IMG/VR virus record: IMGVR_UViG_3300032309_003027
Coordinates: 1 to 31,433 of that record
Origin: a virus
Strand: one strand, 5' to 3'
Length of the DNA stretch: 31,433 nt
Under the pieces are notes generated by a model. That model was not told the origin of the DNA, ran no database searches, and saw only the letters and a program-made list of their open reading frames with translations. Both the position numbers and the translations under genes were made by a program. Below are positions 1 through 6,288 of this stretch, one piece after another; within the stretch, counting starts at the first letter, position 1; every line of letters starts with the position of its first letter.

Positions 1-219
1 AGATTCAAATCCTTTTGATTCAACTTCTACTGATCCACCACCAGATGGAACATCATAGCTTTTGCCCATAATATCAAAAGATATTGGAACTGAATGTCCA
101 GAACTAACTAAAGTTATCTTGCCGTTTTTATCTTTATTGATTGATATTTTGATTTTATCTTCAGCATAAGAAGATTGAATTAAAATTGCGGCTAATAGTA
201 TATATATTAATTTTTGCAT
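1..219 (-). CDS. Secreted small protein, truncated by window edge
   Basis: An open frame of 73 codons runs off the left edge of the window, so only the N-terminus is visible. It begins MQKLIYILLAAILIQSSYA followed by EDK, a clear Sec signal peptide with a likely signal-peptidase cut after the SYA. The visible mature part is rich in Lys, Ser, Gly and Val with alternating hydrophobic residues, which suggests a small beta-rich domain. The start codon lies inside the end of the upstream gene, whose TAA stop is at 207-209, a 13-nt overlap. This indicates translational coupling and makes it the last visible gene of the minus-strand operon. I do not recognise a family, and the function is unknown. 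Confidence 0.6.
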   Translation of the reverse strand, partial: MQKLIYILLAAILIQSSYAEDKIKISINKDKNGKITLVSSGHSVPISFDIMGKSYDVPSGGGSVEVESKGFES

Positions 220-509
220 AAATTTGTTTTTAATCTTACTTCTTTTATCATATATCCTACTGATACATAGATTGCTTCATTGTAAATTGGATTAGATGGT
301 TTGTGGCTATTTAAATTTAATATCCATTTATGAGATTCTAATCCTATTGGCTCAATACCTTTGGTAAAGCACGAAGCTTCTTTTGTAACATATACAAACT
401 CTAATCCAGATTTTTCTATATCTTCTTGTAGTGTAGACTCAGGCATATAAGCTAAACAAAAAAGAAGACCTGTTATAAAAATGCTAAATGTATAATAAAT
501 TTTATTCAT
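207..509 (-). CDS. Small membrane-anchored or secreted protein
   Basis: A 100-residue protein starting MNKIYYTFSIFITGLLFCLA, which is a hydrophobic signal anchor or signal peptide. The remaining roughly 75 residues are polar and contain two Cys (in EASCF and near the C-terminus, NLCKN) that could form a disulphide in the periplasm. The frame is open further upstream, to 548, but the start at 509 is preferred for two reasons. Its ATG overlaps the TGA stop of the preceding gene (ATGA, positions 506-509), and it places the hydrophobic segment at the N-terminus. No homologous family is recognised. Its neighbours are all predicted to be exported, so it probably acts at the envelope; that is inference. 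Confidence 0.6.
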   Translation of the reverse strand: MNKIYYTFSIFITGLLFCLAYMPESTLQEDIEKSGLEFVYVTKEASCFTKGIEPIGLESHKWILNLNSHKPSNPIYNEAIYVSVGYMIKEVRLKTNLCKN

Positions 510-724
510 TGTATTATGAAAATTGAATATCTTCCATGGCCCAAGCATTGATAATAGTATCTATAATTTTCTTCGCCATTTTTATATACCCCAAAAATAT
601 CATCTTGAAAATATTCTTTTAATGATACTGTTTGATGATCTCCAACATTTTTATTTATCCAATTAGATACTTCTTCGACATCTCCTTCAAAGACTACTTT
701 TTTTCCATGAGTTGCGTATTGCAT
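506..724 (-). CDS. Small hypothetical protein
   Basis: A 72-residue protein beginning MQYATHGKKVVFEGD and ending GHGRYSIFIIQ. It has no signal peptide or membrane segment and is rich in Tyr, Asp and Glu. A GGAG Shine-Dalgarno-like sequence lies about 8 nt upstream of this ATG, inside the end of the previous gene, which overlaps it by 31 nt. The stop overlaps the next start as ATGA. The tight overlaps on both sides, together with the RBS, are the main evidence that it is real. No function can be assigned from sequence. Confidence 0.5.
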   Translation of the reverse strand: MQYATHGKKVVFEGDVEEVSNWINKNVGDHQTVSLKEYFQDDIFGVYKNGEENYRYYYQCLGHGRYSIFIIQ

Positions 725-963
725 TTTTCAACTCCAGCTGCAGTTTGAATATCTAAATTATTTTTATTTTGCTTCATTACTATTGATCCTATCATAGTTA
801 ATACTAAAATACAAGCAAAAACTAATCCATAATGTGTTTTTTGTTGAGTTTTCTTTTTGGCCCTATATTGATGAAAATTACTTATAAAATCTTCTGTATC
901 CCTTTTGGATGGAAGGCTCTTTTCATAATTATTCAATAATATATTTCTCAATTGATTATCCAT
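694..963 (-). CDS. Single-pass membrane protein
   Basis: An 89-residue protein. It has a charged cytoplasmic-type N-terminal segment of about 45 residues (MDNQLRNILLNNYEKSLPS at the start, then a basic RAKKKTQQK stretch). One transmembrane helix follows at about residues 47-63 (LVFACILVLTMIGSIVM), then a short polar tail. The basic residues before the helix predict N-in/C-out topology. Its ATG overlaps the TAA stop of the PEP-CTERM gene by 8 nt. The short soluble N-terminus with one helix superficially resembles small anti-sigma or regulator proteins, but no diagnostic motif supports that. Treat it as an unknown envelope protein of the accessory operon. Confidence 0.6.
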   Translation of the reverse strand: MDNQLRNILLNNYEKSLPSKRDTEDFISNFHQYRAKKKTQQKTHYGLVFACILVLTMIGSIVMKQNKNNLDIQTAAGVEKCNTQLMEKK

Positions 964-2671
964 TTCTATTTATTCTATGACAAGCAAGTAAAGAAATCAA
1001 ACCTATTCCAAATAATTGAAGAGCTGATGGTTCTGGAATATTGGAAACAACACTAACTAGTCCATCTGTTGTAAAAGAGGTCGTGTCCCAAACTAATTCA
1101 TTTGAACTTAAAGTTGGTAATGCAATATCTAGTCTTGTTATATCAAATCCAGTTGCATCAATACTTCCAAAATTAAATAGATCATATGAATCTCCAATGG
1201 TATAATTATAATTATCTAATACTTCAAATGTAAAGTTTGTATCTGCTCCAAGAGTTAATAAACTACTTACATCTATTGCATCGTAAGTAATACCTCTAGA
1301 ACTTGGCGCACCTAACTCAAAAATAAAATTACCATTACTTGCATCTAAACTATTCATGCTTAATAAGCCAGCGCTATTTCCTGCTGATATAGTGCCACCA
1401 TTCAAAAGTACTCCTTGTAGTGAACCAGATCCACCCAATAAAGCTCCATTGTTTACTGTAGTCAGAGGACTTTGCAAAGAACCATTCACTATTAATGTTC
1501 CTCCTCCAACGACAGTGTCTCCATTGTATGTGTTCGCTGCTTGTAATGTTACTTTGCCTGTGCCATCTTTTCTTAATCCTCGTACACCAATGCCAGTGTT
1601 GAATAATGATCCATTGAATATGAAATCACCTTGACCACTAATTACGCTAATGTCTGAAACAGTACCACCAACGTCCATAGTTCCATCAAACTGCACTAGC
1701 AAATTAGTACTATTATTAAACAATCTTCTGCCTCCTCCTGAAGCTGCAGATGAAGTTAATATATTAGCAGTATTGGTAAATTGTAGTAACGTCTTACCTT
1801 CGCCACGATTTGTAAAATTTATGTTATTACCTTGGTATTGATTCATAACAAAAGTTGTAACAGCGTTTGTATCATTTCCAATAAGATCTAATGTGCCCAT
1901 GGTTGATATGCTAGTTGAACCTTTTAAACTATTGAGATTAGATAATCCGTTGGTAGTGTTAATTCTTAGTATTGGCATATTAGTTGTTCCACTAGCTCCA
2001 CCCAATGTTATCAAACCTTGACCAAAGCCAGTTCCACCATTTACATTAACTGTACCACCTCCTGTTATATCAAAACCACCACCAAGGGTGTTAGTACCAT
2101 TAAATGTAACACTACCATTTCCTGTATATATAACTTTACCAGCAGTTGACAACCCTCCTTGTCTTAATTCTTTGTTGAATGTGAATGAACCATCTCCTGC
2201 TAATGTAAGAGTTCTGGATGTGCTAGAAGAAGCAGTAGTGAGTGAAGCTGTATTATTAAATACCAATGCTCCTCCTGCAGTTTGAAACCACGTGTTGCTA
2301 TTGTTAGCGTTTTCTAGCAATATGTTAAATGTTTGGGTAGCTATAGAGTTGTTGGTTATGCCTCTGCTAGTTGATAATGTTTGACTACCATTGAAGCTGT
2401 TGATGTTATATGGATTTGCATTGGTTAAGAATGTTATGTTCTGTGCAGATCTGGTAGAAGTTAATACAACAGTATTGTTACTTGCTCCAAAATTGCCAAA
2501 CTGAATTTCATCTGTTGTAGTACTAGAACTAGTAGATGTAGGTTGTACTCCATTAGTCCAACTTGTTGGAGATGTCCAGTTTGTGCCAGTATTATTCCAC
2601 AAGAAAATAACCGCTTGTGAATTAGCAGTTAGTGTTATTGCTGTTAGTATTGTTAGTATTATTTTTTTCAT
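956..2671 (-). CDS. PEP-CTERM surface protein with autotransporter-type beta-strand repeats
   Basis: A 571-residue exported protein. Residues 1-20 (MKKIILTILTAITLTANSQA) are a signal peptide. The body is Thr/Ser/Asn/Gly-rich with the repetitive beta-strand pattern of autotransporter-associated repeats, for example LRKDGTGKVTLQAANTYNGD followed by a GGGTLIVNGSL strand near residues 365-395. This predicts a right-handed beta-helix passenger. Residues from about 547 read IPEPSALQLFGIGLISLLA and then a short basic tail: a PEP-CTERM signal made of Pro-Glu-Pro, a hydrophobic helix and Arg-containing end. In known bacteria such signals are processed by exosortase and the protein goes to the surface or matrix. 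An AAGGAAAA RBS precedes the start. Sampled lines are more GC-rich than neighbouring phage genes (about 38% against about 20%), hinting at acquisition from a host. Confidence 0.88.
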   Translation of the reverse strand: MKKIILTILTAITLTANSQAVIFLWNNTGTNWTSPTSWTNGVQPTSTSSSTTTDEIQFGNFGASNNTVVLTSTRSAQNITFLTNANPYNINSFNGSQTLSTSRGITNNSIATQTFNILLENANNSNTWFQTAGGALVFNNTASLTTASSSTSRTLTLAGDGSFTFNKELRQGGLSTAGKVIYTGNGSVTFNGTNTLGGGFDITGGGTVNVNGGTGFGQGLITLGGASGTTNMPILRINTTNGLSNLNSLKGSTSISTMGTLDLIGNDTNAVTTFVMNQYQGNNINFTNRGEGKTLLQFTNTANILTSSAASGGGRRLFNNSTNLLVQFDGTMDVGGTVSDISVISGQGDFIFNGSLFNTGIGVRGLRKDGTGKVTLQAANTYNGDTVVGGGTLIVNGSLQSPLTTVNNGALLGGSGSLQGVLLNGGTISAGNSAGLLSMNSLDASNGNFIFELGAPSSRGITYDAIDVSSLLTLGADTNFTFEVLDNYNYTIGDSYDLFNFGSIDATGFDITRLDIALPTLSSNELVWDTTSFTTDGLVSVVSNIPEPSALQLFGIGLISLLACHRINRNG

Positions 2672-2672
2672 T

Positions 2673-3404
2673 TTATTTTTTCCTTAACGCTCTTAATCCA
2701 AGTAGTAATCCACTGCCTAATAATAAAGTTGAAACTACTGATGGTTCTGGAACAATTTGTAAAGTCATATTATCTACATTAATTGATCCAGGGCTATAAT
2801 TTTGTTGAGTAATTTCTAAACCAAATTGAGCGACAGATACATCATTTGGAACTATTACTGTAAATTCTCTATAAGTCCAAGTGTCGAGTGGAGTATCTTT
2901 TAATGATAAAAATACAGATGCCCAATCATAATAGTATGAATAATCTTGATTAAAAAATTTAGCATACATTAAAACATCTGTAGTTGCTGCAATTGGATCA
3001 TAACTAGAAACATATACATCCATAGAAAATTTAAGTTCTTTACTTTGGATATATGGAATCCAACCATTTTCTATATCATACCAATCGTCATATATATAAC
3101 CATTAGATGTTGTTACATCTCCTGGACTCCAATATAAGGGCCACATTTTACCTAATTTAGAACCACCTGGAGCTACTATATAAGTTCCATCTGCACCAGT
3201 AGGTGGCGCTCCATATATTGTATCTCCAGAATTTAATACTGATATATTTGCAGATGGATAAGCACTAAATCCAGTCCATGTATCGTCTTCAAAATCCTCA
3301 ACGAAAAGTATTTCAGATTTTAATGATGCTATAGGCAATAAAAAAACCGCAATTAATATTGCGGCTTGGCTTCTTAGTAACCCTTTTAGTAGGTTTATTT
3401 TCAT
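2673..3404 (-). CDS. PEP-CTERM protein, beta-sandwich (lectin/CBM-like) ectodomain
   Basis: A 243-residue exported protein. An N-terminal signal segment (hydrophobic residues about 13-30, AAILIAVFLLPIASLKS) is followed by an aromatic-rich domain starting ILFVEDFED. That opening and the closing NVDNMTLQIVPEPS are typical of PEP-CTERM proteins whose single domain is a concanavalin-like or carbohydrate-binding beta-sandwich. Residues from about 218 (VPEPSVVSTLLLGSGLLLG then LRALRKK) are a classic PEP-CTERM tail: PEP motif, hydrophobic helix, basic end. The RBS AAAGGAG overlaps the stop codon of the upstream gene, and the downstream gene starts 2 nt after this stop, so the three are clearly co-transcribed. 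The ligand is unknown; carbohydrate binding is inference. Confidence 0.85.
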   Translation of the reverse strand: MKINLLKGLLRSQAAILIAVFLLPIASLKSEILFVEDFEDDTWTGFSAYPSANISVLNSGDTIYGAPPTGADGTYIVAPGGSKLGKMWPLYWSPGDVTTSNGYIYDDWYDIENGWIPYIQSKELKFSMDVYVSSYDPIAATTDVLMYAKFFNQDYSYYYDWASVFLSLKDTPLDTWTYREFTVIVPNDVSVAQFGLEITQQNYSPGSINVDNMTLQIVPEPSVVSTLLLGSGLLLGLRALRKK

Positions 3405-3413
3405 GATATTAGT

Positions 3414-3944
3414 TTACTCCTTTTTGTTTTCATCTAAATGTATAGACACCTCTTTATATGAATTGTTCATTTTATTTTTCTTTGTTTTTTGAACGTATGT
3501 CCAGTCATTTAACATGAAATCCTCTATTACTATTATAGGGTAATTTTTGTTAATATGCAATTTTATTTTTTCTTTGTATTTTTTTCTATCTCCAATTTGG
3601 CATATAGGAGATGTACCCCAATTAGGATCATACATCCATAAGTTATTATTATATTCAAAAACACAAACTGCATGACCAAGGATAGCTTCCTTATCGTCTT
3701 TATAACCGAAAGTAAAACCATAAACACTATTCCAAGAGTCTGAGGTAGTTACTAAAAGAAGATTGCATCTAGAAGCATAAATCATTGCATCAACAAAGCA
3801 AGAATTAGGAAGATTTGTTATTGAGTTATATTTTTTTAATTCAAAACCAATTTTTAAACAAGAGAGCCAAGATACGATTAATGCAAGCCCAACTAATAAT
3901 GTTTTTGTTTTCCAATTCCAAAGTTTATTTAGTTTGTCTATCAT
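3414..3944 (-). CDS. Membrane-anchored papain/transglutaminase-like Cys-His-Asp protein
   Basis: A 176-residue protein with one N-terminal transmembrane helix at about residues 14-30 (TLLVGLALIVSWLSCLK) and a soluble domain. The domain shows an ordered candidate catalytic triad: Cys49 at the start of a helix (NSCFVDAMIYASRCN), His91 in a strand (GHAVCVFEY), and Asp106 in the next strand (LWMYDPNWG). That order and spacing is characteristic of the papain-like/transglutaminase-like superfamily, which includes peptidase C39. The enzyme type cannot be told from these motifs, and activity is inference. It sits directly upstream of two PEP-CTERM genes in the same operon, so processing or cross-linking of those proteins is one possibility. 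It is not an exosortase: there is one helix rather than many, and the catalytic arrangement differs. Confidence 0.65.
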   Translation of the reverse strand: MIDKLNKLWNWKTKTLLVGLALIVSWLSCLKIGFELKKYNSITNLPNSCFVDAMIYASRCNLLLVTTSDSWNSVYGFTFGYKDDKEAILGHAVCVFEYNNNLWMYDPNWGTSPICQIGDRKKYKEKIKLHINKNYPIIVIEDFMLNDWTYVQKTKKNKMNNSYKEVSIHLDENKKE

Positions 3945-3970
3945 CCAATCTGCATTTTAAATAAAGATCT

Positions 3971-4615
3971 TTACGAGCCATTTGTACTATTTACACCATA
4001 TTCATAATTATCAGAATCTTCGGTAATCCATTTTGGACTGTTTTCTGAAGTATAAATATGAGAATTTATCTTTCTTTGTAATATTAATTCATTTGGTTTT
4101 GTTGCAAAACTTGGATCAAATACTCTAATTCTATTATTGGGTTGTATTGCAAAATTACCATTATCAAGCTTTATAACATGACCCGCTTTGTGCTGATCTG
4201 GTTTTTCACTAAATCCAAAATTTAATTCATTATAATCACTATGCGCCCAATCAAGAGTAAACAAATAACGCCCCATGTATTCTTTGCCACTTCTTCCAGT
4301 ATATTTTACTACTTTATTTTGTAATAAATAAAAAGTTGTTACAGCTATATGATAACTAAAACTATCCCACAATTCTAATTCATCTAATTCCATATCTGGT
4401 GCATCTTCTTTAGAGCAAAACGAACTTATCGGAGCATGCCACCAAATACCACCATCTTCCATAAGAAAATTAAAAAGTGGAACTTGACTTGGCAAACTTG
4501 TAACACCAAAAATTAAACATTTATATTTTTTATCAAAACTATCTTCTTGATTTCTAAGAAAATTACCACGCACGAAGCATTCGATTGGAGGTATGTTAGT
4601 ATTTAAAAAACTCAT
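3971..4615 (-). CDS. Conserved-looking phage protein of unknown function
   Basis: A 214-residue soluble protein without a signal peptide, beginning MSFLNTNIPPIECFVRGNFL. It contains several motifs that look like a globular conserved phage family: EDGGIWWHAPIS, KYTGRSGKEYMGRYLFTLDW, and GHVIKLDNGNFAIQPNNRIR followed by VFDPSFA. I have an impression of similar proteins in environmental phages but cannot name a domain or function. It is the first gene of the minus-strand operon, 17 nt downstream of one arm of the palindromic promoter candidate. Because it lacks export signals it may be functionally separate from the secreted proteins behind it. Confidence 0.65.
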   Translation of the reverse strand: MSFLNTNIPPIECFVRGNFLRNQEDSFDKKYKCLIFGVTSLPSQVPLFNFLMEDGGIWWHAPISSFCSKEDAPDMELDELELWDSFSYHIAVTTFYLLQNKVVKYTGRSGKEYMGRYLFTLDWAHSDYNELNFGFSEKPDQHKAGHVIKLDNGNFAIQPNNRIRVFDPSFATKPNELILQRKINSHIYTSENSPKWITEDSDNYEYGVNSTNGS

Positions 4616-4631
4616 AATTTCTCTATATAAG

Positions 4632-4646
4632 ATTACACCGTGTAAT
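4632..4646. promoter_or_regulatory. Palindromic bidirectional promoter candidate
   Basis: ATTACAC-C-GTGTAAT is a perfect 7+1+7 palindrome placed between the divergent genes starting at 4615 (minus) and 4689 (plus). Each arm is a GTGTAAT motif pointing outwards, the same motif found before several other transcription units in the window. The minus arm is followed by CTTATATAGAG and the plus arm by AACTTTTATAG, both AT-rich and containing TATA. I infer a shared promoter or operator serving both operons. Confidence 0.5.
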
Positions 4647-4688
4647 AACTTTTATAGCTTAAATAAGGAAAGCTACCTAACATTAACT

Positions 4689-4970
4689 ATGAAAAAAACA
4701 TTCAAAATAACAGATAGAAATATATTCGAAGGCGAAAAAGCAAATCCACAAAACTGTGCAATTGCTAAAGCCATTAAAAAAGAAATGAAAAGTAAAATAC
4801 AAGATGTTTCCGTATTACCTTCTCATGTGACTCTTAGAATAGACAACAAAATGTTTATTGCTGAAATGCCAAAATATGGTGCAAATTTTATAAAAAGATT
4901 TGATCATGGCCAAGCAGTAAACAATTTTAAATTGAATTTAAATTTCAAAAAAGGTTACGCTTTAGTTTAA
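4689..4970 (+). CDS. Small conserved phage protein (Cx(I/V)AxA type)
   Basis: A 93-residue protein. The frame is open from 4593, but the ATG at 4689 is preferred: the extra N-terminus would run through the promoter palindrome, and MKKTFKITDRNIFEGEKANP is a natural start. The block QNCAIAKAIKKEM resembles small phage proteins with the form 'ITxxDIxxGxxxxxxxCPIALAI', of unknown function and common in tailed-phage genomes; that comparison is from memory. The rest has alternating beta strands (VSVLPSHVTLRID) and ends in basic residues. No catalytic motif is seen. An AT-only hairpin follows the stop immediately, so this is probably a single-gene transcript. Confidence 0.65.
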   Translation: MKKTFKITDRNIFEGEKANPQNCAIAKAIKKEMKSKIQDVSVLPSHVTLRIDNKMFIAEMPKYGANFIKRFDHGQAVNNFKLNLNFKKGYALV

Positions 4971-4972
4971 TT

Positions 4973-4995
4973 ATTTTATTCTTAAAGAATAAAAT
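4973..4995 (+). terminator. AT-only hairpin terminator candidate
   Basis: ATTTTATTCT, loop TAA, then AGAATAAAAT form a perfect 10-bp inverted repeat starting 3 nt after the stop of the 4689-4970 gene and upstream of the next GTGTAAT site. The stem has only one G-C pair and there is no long U tract after it, so its strength is uncertain. The location fits a transcript end. Confidence 0.45.
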
Positions 4996-5015
4996 GGTTA
5001 TTTAAGATATTTGGG

Positions 5016-5022
5016 GTGTAAT
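5016..5022 (+). promoter_or_regulatory. GTGTAAT promoter candidate before phoH-like gene
   Basis: GTGTAAT followed by TATAGG lies 24 nt upstream of the ATG at 5040, in an otherwise gene-free gap that follows a hairpin. It matches the motif at other unit starts (4640, 10828, 26037, 27873, 27950 on plus; 4638 and 14680 on minus). No convincing -35 box is seen. Confidence 0.45.
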
Positions 5023-5039
5023 TATAGGTAGTAAGTTTA

Positions 5040-5759
5040 ATGTCTAAAAAAAATAAACAAAAAGAAGACAAGTCAGTTCCTGTTCCTCAAAGAGATAAAA
5101 TTGAAGGTTTCTTAACTATTCGCGAATTACAATGGACAGATAATCAAAAGAAGTTTATTCAATTACTTCAAGATAAGAACACTAAAATGGTTTTCTGTAA
5201 AGGCCCAGCAGGAACAGCCAAAAGTTTACTTAGCGTATACGCAGCTTTAAACGCAATTAATAGCAAAAAGATTGGTGAAATATTCTATGTTCGTAATCCA
5301 GTAGAAAGTTCTTCTCATAATTTAGGATTTCTTAAAGGTGATCTTCATAGTAAATTAGATCCTTATCTTCAACCTTTAATGGATAAACTTTACGAATTAC
5401 TTCCAAAAAATCAAGTAGAAATGTTATTGAAACAAGAAAGAGTAAAGGGATTACCAGTAGGATTTCTTCGTGGGTTAAGTATTAATGCCAGTTATATTAT
5501 ATGTGACGAAGCTCAAAATTTAAGTGTTCATGATTTATTATTAATCACTACAAGAATGGGTAGGTTCAGTAAATTGATATTAATTGGAGATATTCGTCAA
5601 GCAGATATTAAAAATAGTGGTTTTGAAAAAATATACAATTTATTTGATGATAAAAAAAGTAACGATAAGGGAATATGCACATTTAAATTTGGCAGAGAAG
5701 ATATCATGAGAAATGATATTTTAGCTTATATTATAGAAAAATTTGAAGAATTGAATTAA
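5040..5759 (+). CDS. phoH: PhoH-like P-loop ATPase
   Basis: A 239-residue protein of the PhoH family, cytoplasmic ATPases common in tailed phages and often discussed as auxiliary genes. Walker A is GPAGTAKS (residues 55-62), Walker B is IICDEAQN (153-160), and a following LILIGDIRQADI segment (about 180-190) matches the sensor-like GDxxQ motif of PhoH and superfamily 1 helicases. The LGFLKGDLHSKLDPYLQPLMD region around 95-115 (GDLHSKLDPYLQP) is typical of the family core. The N-terminus is short and basic, and there is no PIN or KH domain, so it is the compact phage form. The exact role in infection is not established; RNA metabolism is suggested for the family. It is transcribed alone, since a separate promoter precedes the next gene. 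Confidence 0.92.
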   Translation: MSKKNKQKEDKSVPVPQRDKIEGFLTIRELQWTDNQKKFIQLLQDKNTKMVFCKGPAGTAKSLLSVYAALNAINSKKIGEIFYVRNPVESSSHNLGFLKGDLHSKLDPYLQPLMDKLYELLPKNQVEMLLKQERVKGLPVGFLRGLSINASYIICDEAQNLSVHDLLLITTRMGRFSKLILIGDIRQADIKNSGFEKIYNLFDDKKSNDKGICTFKFGREDIMRNDILAYIIEKFEELN

Positions 5760-5766
5760 TAATGTT

Positions 5767-5795
5767 TTGAATTTTATCAATATATATAGTATAAT
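5767..5795 (+). promoter_or_regulatory. Sigma70-type promoter with leaderless start
   Basis: TTGAAT (5767-5772), a 17-nt spacer and TATAAT (5790-5795) make a near-perfect bacterial vegetative promoter. Initiation about 7 nt downstream would fall at 5802-5803, on or next to the ATG of the zinc-ribbon gene at 5803, so the mRNA would be leaderless. Consistent with that, the bases before 5803 have no Shine-Dalgarno. This unit lacks the GTGTAAT motif. Confidence 0.6.
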
Positions 5796-5802
5796 ATATA
5801 TT

Positions 5803-6288
5803 ATGTTAAAGATATATTGTCAAGATTGTGGATCTCCTACCTCATATACTAGTTTAAAACCTAAATTTTGCAGTTCATGCGCGAAACCATTTGATAAAAG
5901 TATTGTAGTTAATAAAGTCCAAATGGAAAAACCTACATTTACAAAACCGCAAAATATTAAAAAACAAGTTAAATCAAATGTAGACGACGATTATGACTAT
6001 GATAATGAAGATTCGGATAATATTGATTATGTTCCAGATATAGATAAAATTGATATAGAAATAAGTGAAGTAAAGCCAAGAAAAATTAAACTTGGAGACA
6101 TAGTTAATAACCTTACAGAAGAAGCATTTTCTCAAGTAGAAAACTCAAAGCCGATTAAAATGAAAAAGAGTAAAAATACACAAAAGAAAAATCAAATTAA
6201 AAATTCAAAATTTTTAAACGAATTTAAATCAGAAGCGGGTACTTTAAGACCATCTAATAGAAGAAATAGGAAAGAAATAGATGGCTAA
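5803..6288 (+). CDS. Zinc-ribbon protein with acidic and basic tail
   Basis: A 161-residue protein. The frame extends upstream to 5767, but that would translate through the promoter, so ATG 5803 (MLKIYCQDCG) is chosen. Residues 6-26 hold a four-cysteine zinc ribbon: C6xxC9 and C23xxC26 (YCQDCG ... KFCSSCAKPF). After about residue 55 comes a low-complexity acidic stretch (DDDYDYDNEDSDNIDY), then a Lys-rich tail. Such a zinc ribbon plus disordered acidic tail suits a nucleic-acid or RNA-polymerase contacting role. It is the first gene of the operon and overlaps the sigma-like gene by 8 nt, which makes a transcription accessory role attractive, but that is inference. Confidence 0.7.
   Translation: MLKIYCQDCGSPTSYTSLKPKFCSSCAKPFDKSIVVNKVQMEKPTFTKPQNIKKQVKSNVDDDYDYDNEDSDNIDYVPDIDKIDIEISEVKPRKIKLGDIVNNLTEEAFSQVENSKPIKMKKSKNTQKKNQIKNSKFLNEFKSEAGTLRPSNRRNRKEIDG

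Noticed and set aside
1356-2285. Plus-strand open frames opposite the PEP-CTERM repeat gene
   Set aside because: They mirror the Thr/Ser/Asn/Gly-rich repeats as Pro/Leu/Val-rich antisense frames, have no RBS and no family resemblance. They are shadows of the real gene.
3414-3944. Exosortase or endolysin identity for the Cys-His-Asp protein
   Set aside because: Exosortases are polytopic with a Cys-Arg-His set; this has one helix. An endolysin would normally lie with the lysis cassette and have a recognisable muralytic fold.
3925-3981. 18-residue minus-strand frame and nearby TTTACAC (3990-3996)
   Set aside because: The motif is inside the C-terminal codons of the 3971-4615 gene and the peptide has no RBS. 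TTACAC also occurs inside other genes (for example near 7465), so a chance match is likely.
4593-4688. N-terminal extension of the small phage protein to 4593
   Set aside because: It would translate through the promoter palindrome and divergent start region, has no RBS, and the conserved-looking protein begins at 4689.
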